DNA from: Desulfobacteraceae bacterium
Lineage (GTDB): Bacteria > Desulfobacterota > Desulfobacteria > Desulfobacterales > Desulfobacteraceae
Direction: 5' to 3'
DNA length: 9,120 nucleotides
Assembly (NCBI GenBank): GCA_015486915.1
Contig: WFQS01000058.1
Coordinates: 1 to 9,120 of the forward strand
Shown in pieces: positions 6,742-9,120 of this stretch. The translations under genes and the position numbers were made by a program. Within the stretch, counting starts at the first letter, position 1; each line of letters begins with the position of its first letter. The notes under the pieces were generated by a model. That model did no database searches. It worked only from the letters and a program-made list of their open reading frames with translations, and was not told where the DNA came from.

Positions 6742-6835
6742 AATAAGAAATTTGAATTGCTAATTTAACAGGATTATTCACCGTAATAATTTTAATTGTC
6801 AAAAAATATAAAAGAGAATACTTAAGGGAAAAGAA
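6742..6835 (+). promoter_or_regulatory. Upstream region of lpdA: ribosome site and AT-rich hairpin
   Basis: The 94 bp between the insertion sequence and lpdA contain a good ribosome site, AAGGGA at 6824-6829, 6 bp before the ATG at 6836. They also contain a small dyad ATTATT-CACCGT-AATAAT at 6773-6790. I see no convincing sigma-70 promoter; TTAACA at 6765-6770 with AT-rich sequence 16 bp downstream is the best weak candidate. The insertion may have cut lpdA off from an upstream promoter or operon. Confidence 0.4.
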
Positions 6836-8269
6836 ATGTCAAAAAAAATACTTGTTATTGGGGCAGGTCCTGGTGGATATGTTGCTGCTGTAAGGGCTGC
6901 GGCACTTGGAGCTGATGTTACAATTATTGAAAAAGAAAATCCCGGCGGAACATGCCTGAACAAGGGATGTATCCCCTCAAAAATTTTTAAAACTTCAGCA
7001 GATCTTTTTCTTTCGTTTAAAGATGCCGGTAAATTTGGCATTGTCCCGGGGCAGGTCCCCTGTTTTGACATGGCAGCTTTAATGCAGAGAAAACAGAATA
7101 TAATTGAAACCCAACGTCAGGGAATCATGACTCTGCTGAAAAGAAATCGCGTTAAATTTGAACATGGCAGAGGGGTAATTAAAAAAAAGGGTATTGCATC
7201 TCTTGTTGCAGAAAATGGAAATGAAAAAGAGATTCCATTTGATAAGCTTATTCTTGCAACCGGTACCATTCCTTTTGATGTACCGGCATTTCCCTTTAAC
7301 GGCAAGACAATTCTTTCCAGCGATGACCTTCTTGAGCTTAAAGAGATTCCAAAATCCATCGTTGTTGTTGGCGGCGGTGTTATTGGATGTGAATTTGCAT
7401 TTATTCTTTCAGCCCTTGGTGCAAAAGTGACAATTGTTGAGGCCATGTCAAGGCTCCTTCCACTGCCCTCTGTGGATGAATCCTGTTCAAAGATTCTCCA
7501 GCGCGAGATGAAGAAGAAAAAGATGAAATTTCTAACTGACCAGATTGTAACCAAAGCTGAAGTTAAAGGAGATATTCTTTGTGTGACTACAGGTGTATCG
7601 CCATTTCTTGACAGTGGAAAACAGTCAAAAATTAAACCTCAATGTATCGAGGTTGAAAAAATGGCAGTATGTATTGGAAGATCTCCCCTTGCAGGTGGTA
7701 TCGGGCTTGAAAACATCGGGCTTGAAACAGATGAAAAGGGTTGGATAAAGGTAAATGATAAAATGGAAACTAAAATTCCCGATATCTATGCTATTGGGGA
7801 TATACTGGGTCCTTCCAGGGTGATGCTTGCCCATGTTGCATCCCATGAAGGTATGGTTGCAGCGGAAAATGCCATGGGGGGAGACAGGAAAATGTATTAT
7901 AATGCAGTGCCAGGAGCTATTTTTACAAGTCCTGAAATAGGTGACGTGGGTATTACGGAATCTGAAGCCCGCAGACAGGGCATTGATGTAACATGCTCAA
8001 GCGTAAATTTCAGGAGTCTTGGCAAAGCCCAGGCAATGGGTGAGATTGCAGGCGAAGCAAAGATCGTTGCCGGAAAAAAATCGGGAAAGATCCTTGGCGT
8101 GCATATCATAGGCCCCCATGCAACGGATCTCATTGCAGAAGGAGCCCTTGCCGTGACCAAGGGCCTTTTGGTCTCTGATATTGCAGAAACCATACATGCC
8201 CATCCCACCCTTGCTGAAATAATGTCAGAGACCTCATTAAAAGGAGTCGGTATGGCTGTACATGGATGA
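6836..8269 (+). CDS. lpdA: Dihydrolipoyl dehydrogenase (E3)
   Basis: This 477-aa flavoprotein disulfide reductase of normal length oxidises protein-bound dihydrolipoamide with NAD+ for 2-oxoacid dehydrogenase complexes or the glycine cleavage system in the cytoplasm. The FAD-binding GAGPGG (9-14) is followed by the redox-active pair C40/C45 in GGTCLNKGCIPSK. The central NAD-binding site is VVVGGGVIGCEFA (GGGVIG at 179-184), with the FAD-contacting motif YAIGD further on. The C-terminal interface holds HAHPTLAE, with H456 and E461 as the probable catalytic base pair, which favours true Lpd over mercuric reductase. The ATG at 6836 is supported by AAGGGA 6 bp upstream. Less AT-rich codon use than the genes to the left suggests a resident core gene. 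The substrate complex is not encoded in the window. ald follows 126 bp later on the same strand. Confidence 0.95.
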   Translation: MSKKILVIGAGPGGYVAAVRAAALGADVTIIEKENPGGTCLNKGCIPSKIFKTSADLFLSFKDAGKFGIVPGQVPCFDMAALMQRKQNIIETQRQGIMTLLKRNRVKFEHGRGVIKKKGIASLVAENGNEKEIPFDKLILATGTIPFDVPAFPFNGKTILSSDDLLELKEIPKSIVVVGGGVIGCEFAFILSALGAKVTIVEAMSRLLPLPSVDESCSKILQREMKKKKMKFLTDQIVTKAEVKGDILCVTTGVSPFLDSGKQSKIKPQCIEVEKMAVCIGRSPLAGGIGLENIGLETDEKGWIKVNDKMETKIPDIYAIGDILGPSRVMLAHVASHEGMVAAENAMGGDRKMYYNAVPGAIFTSPEIGDVGITESEARRQGIDVTCSSVNFRSLGKAQAMGEIAGEAKIVAGKKSGKILGVHIIGPHATDLIAEGALAVTKGLLVSDIAETIHAHPTLAEIMSETSLKGVGMAVHG

Positions 8270-8313
8270 GGTGTAATAACTTTTTGTTGTTGTGCAGCTT
8301 TGATACTTTTTGC

Positions 8314-8335
8314 AACAATTTTTAATTGTTTTTGC
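8314..8335 (+). terminator. Possible weak AT-rich terminator after lpdA
   Basis: AACAATT (8314-8320) and AATTGTT (8324-8330) form a 7-bp inverted repeat with a 3-base centre, continuing into a short T run (8329-8333). The stem is nearly all A/T, so it would be weak. It may only partly end lpdA transcription before ald, or be chance in AT-rich DNA. Confidence 0.25.
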
Positions 8336-8395
8336 AGGAAGAACAAAGTTTGCACTTGGAATAATAATTATTAATTTTTACGGGGAGGCAGTAAA

Positions 8396-9120
8396 ATGAT
8401 TGTAGGAATATTAAAAGAAATCAAAATTGAAGAAAACAGGGTATGCATGACACCTTCCGGTGTTGTTACAATGGTTAAAAACGGACATAAGGTTATTGTC
8501 GAAAAAAATGCGGGTAAGGGAAGCGGGTTTGAGGATGCCGCATATGTTGCAGCGGGAGCGACAATCATCGATACTCCTGCAGAGGTATATGAAAAATCGG
8601 ATATGGTTATGCATGTCAAAGAGCCCCAGCCCTCCGAATATGATATGATAAGGGAGGATCAGATTGTTTTTACCTATCTCCACCTTGCAGCCGACGAAAG
8701 GCAGACCAAGGCTCTTATAAAAACAAAATCAATAGATATTGCCTACGAAACCATTGAAAAAGATAACGGCTCCCTTCCCCTGCTTGTTCCCATGAGCGAA
8801 GTCGCAGGCCGTATGGCTGTTCAGGAAGGCGCAAAATACCTTGAAATGCCCCAGGGGGGCTTAGGCGAACTTCTTGGAGGAGTTCCGGGAGTCGAGCCGT
8901 CAACGGTCGTTGTAATTGGCGGCGGAATTGTAGGCATCAACGCGGCAAAAATGGCCTGCGGACTTGGAGCAAAGGTCTATATCCTTGATATGAACCAGGA
9001 CAGGCTTCGCTATCTTGATGAAGTTATGCCGGCCAACTGTTTTACAATCATGTCAAGTCATGCTGCAATACATGAACTTGTCAAAGAGGCAAATCTTGTT
9101 GTAGGTGCAGTCCTTGTTGC
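8396..9120 (+). CDS. ald: Alanine dehydrogenase, 3' end outside window
   Basis: I translated this open frame from the ATG at 8396; 241 complete codons are present and it runs off the edge. The family is about 370 aa, so roughly the last third is missing. The enzyme converts L-alanine, NAD+ and water to pyruvate, ammonium and NADH, reversibly. Family signatures are MIVGILKEIK at the start, R15, K75 in HVKEPQPSEY and H96 in YLHLAAD, which correspond to the known substrate-binding and catalytic Arg, Lys and His. MSEVAGRMAVQEGA (133-146) and the NAD-binding VVVIGGGIVGINAA (GGGIVG at 175-180) follow. A strong ribosome site GGGGAGG (8382-8388) precedes the ATG. The nearby lpdA suggests a shared role in amino-acid and pyruvate metabolism, for example alanine use as a carbon and electron source; this is inferred. 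Confidence 0.95.
   Translation, partial: MIVGILKEIKIEENRVCMTPSGVVTMVKNGHKVIVEKNAGKGSGFEDAAYVAAGATIIDTPAEVYEKSDMVMHVKEPQPSEYDMIREDQIVFTYLHLAADERQTKALIKTKSIDIAYETIEKDNGSLPLLVPMSEVAGRMAVQEGAKYLEMPQGGLGELLGGVPGVEPSTVVVIGGGIVGINAAKMACGLGAKVYILDMNQDRLRYLDEVMPANCFTIMSSHAAIHELVKEANLVVGAVLV

Noticed and set aside
6799..6830. TTGTCA followed 17 bp later by TACTTA upstream of lpdA
   Set aside because: The -10-like box overlaps the start of the ribosome-site region, so a transcript from it could hardly include the AAGGGA site.
7117..7554. 145-aa minus-strand frame inside lpdA
   Set aside because: It is the reverse of a well conserved dihydrolipoyl dehydrogenase coding region; its composition reflects the other strand.
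6836..8269. Mercuric reductase or other disulfide reductase instead of Lpd
   Set aside because: There is no N-terminal heavy-metal domain or C-terminal cysteine pair, and the HAHPTLAE end is typical of dihydrolipoyl dehydrogenase.
7897..8355. 152-aa minus-strand frame over the end of lpdA
   Set aside because: It is antisense to the conserved HAHPTLAE region, with no ribosome site or recognisable domain.
1..9120. CRISPR array, tRNA or integrase attachment site
   Set aside because: I saw no regularly spaced direct repeats, no cloverleaf-like sequence and no integrase gene.

Overview
The window looks like a chromosomal segment of an anaerobic deltaproteobacterium, most likely a sulfate reducer of the Desulfobacterales type. 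The lpdA/ald pair and the types of insertion sequence suggest this; it is inference, since there is no rRNA or other marker. By eye the left two thirds are AT-rich with accessory-type codon use, and the right third (6836-9120) is less AT-rich and looks like core metabolism.

Region 1 (1-3504, minus strand) is a tightly packed four-gene operon read from 3504 leftwards. It encodes an sce7726-family protein with a PD-(D/E)XK-like nuclease motif, an sce7725-family protein, a zinc-ribbon protein with a C-terminal RES (NAD+ phosphorylase/NADase) domain, and a RadC/JAB-domain protein that runs off the left edge. Gaps are 10 bp, 1 bp and a 4-bp ATGA overlap, so the proteins are probably made together. 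Just upstream (3568-3681) is the last part of a type I restriction specificity gene (hsdS). The operon therefore probably sat inside or beside a type I restriction-modification locus and is best read as a candidate defence or conflict module.

Region 2 (3682-6741) is mobile DNA. An ISAzo13-like element on the minus strand has lost its 3' end and joins directly to the hsdS tail. Its transposase is split by a -1 frameshift exactly at an A9G slippery run. Next to it on the plus strand is a complete insertion sequence (4845-6741) with 14-bp perfect terminal inverted repeats, a possible AAT target duplication and one intact 491-aa transposase resembling ISNCY-type enzymes.

Region 3 (6742-9120, plus strand) holds lpdA (dihydrolipoyl dehydrogenase, complete) and ald (alanine dehydrogenase, cut by the right edge). 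Alanine dehydrogenase would make pyruvate, ammonium and NADH from alanine. Lpd would reoxidise the lipoyl groups of a 2-oxoacid dehydrogenase or glycine cleavage complex, none of whose other parts is in the window.

The main item of interest is the sce7726-sce7725-RES-RadC operon beside a destroyed hsdS. It combines a predicted nuclease, an uncharacterised partner and a predicted NAD+-consuming effector.
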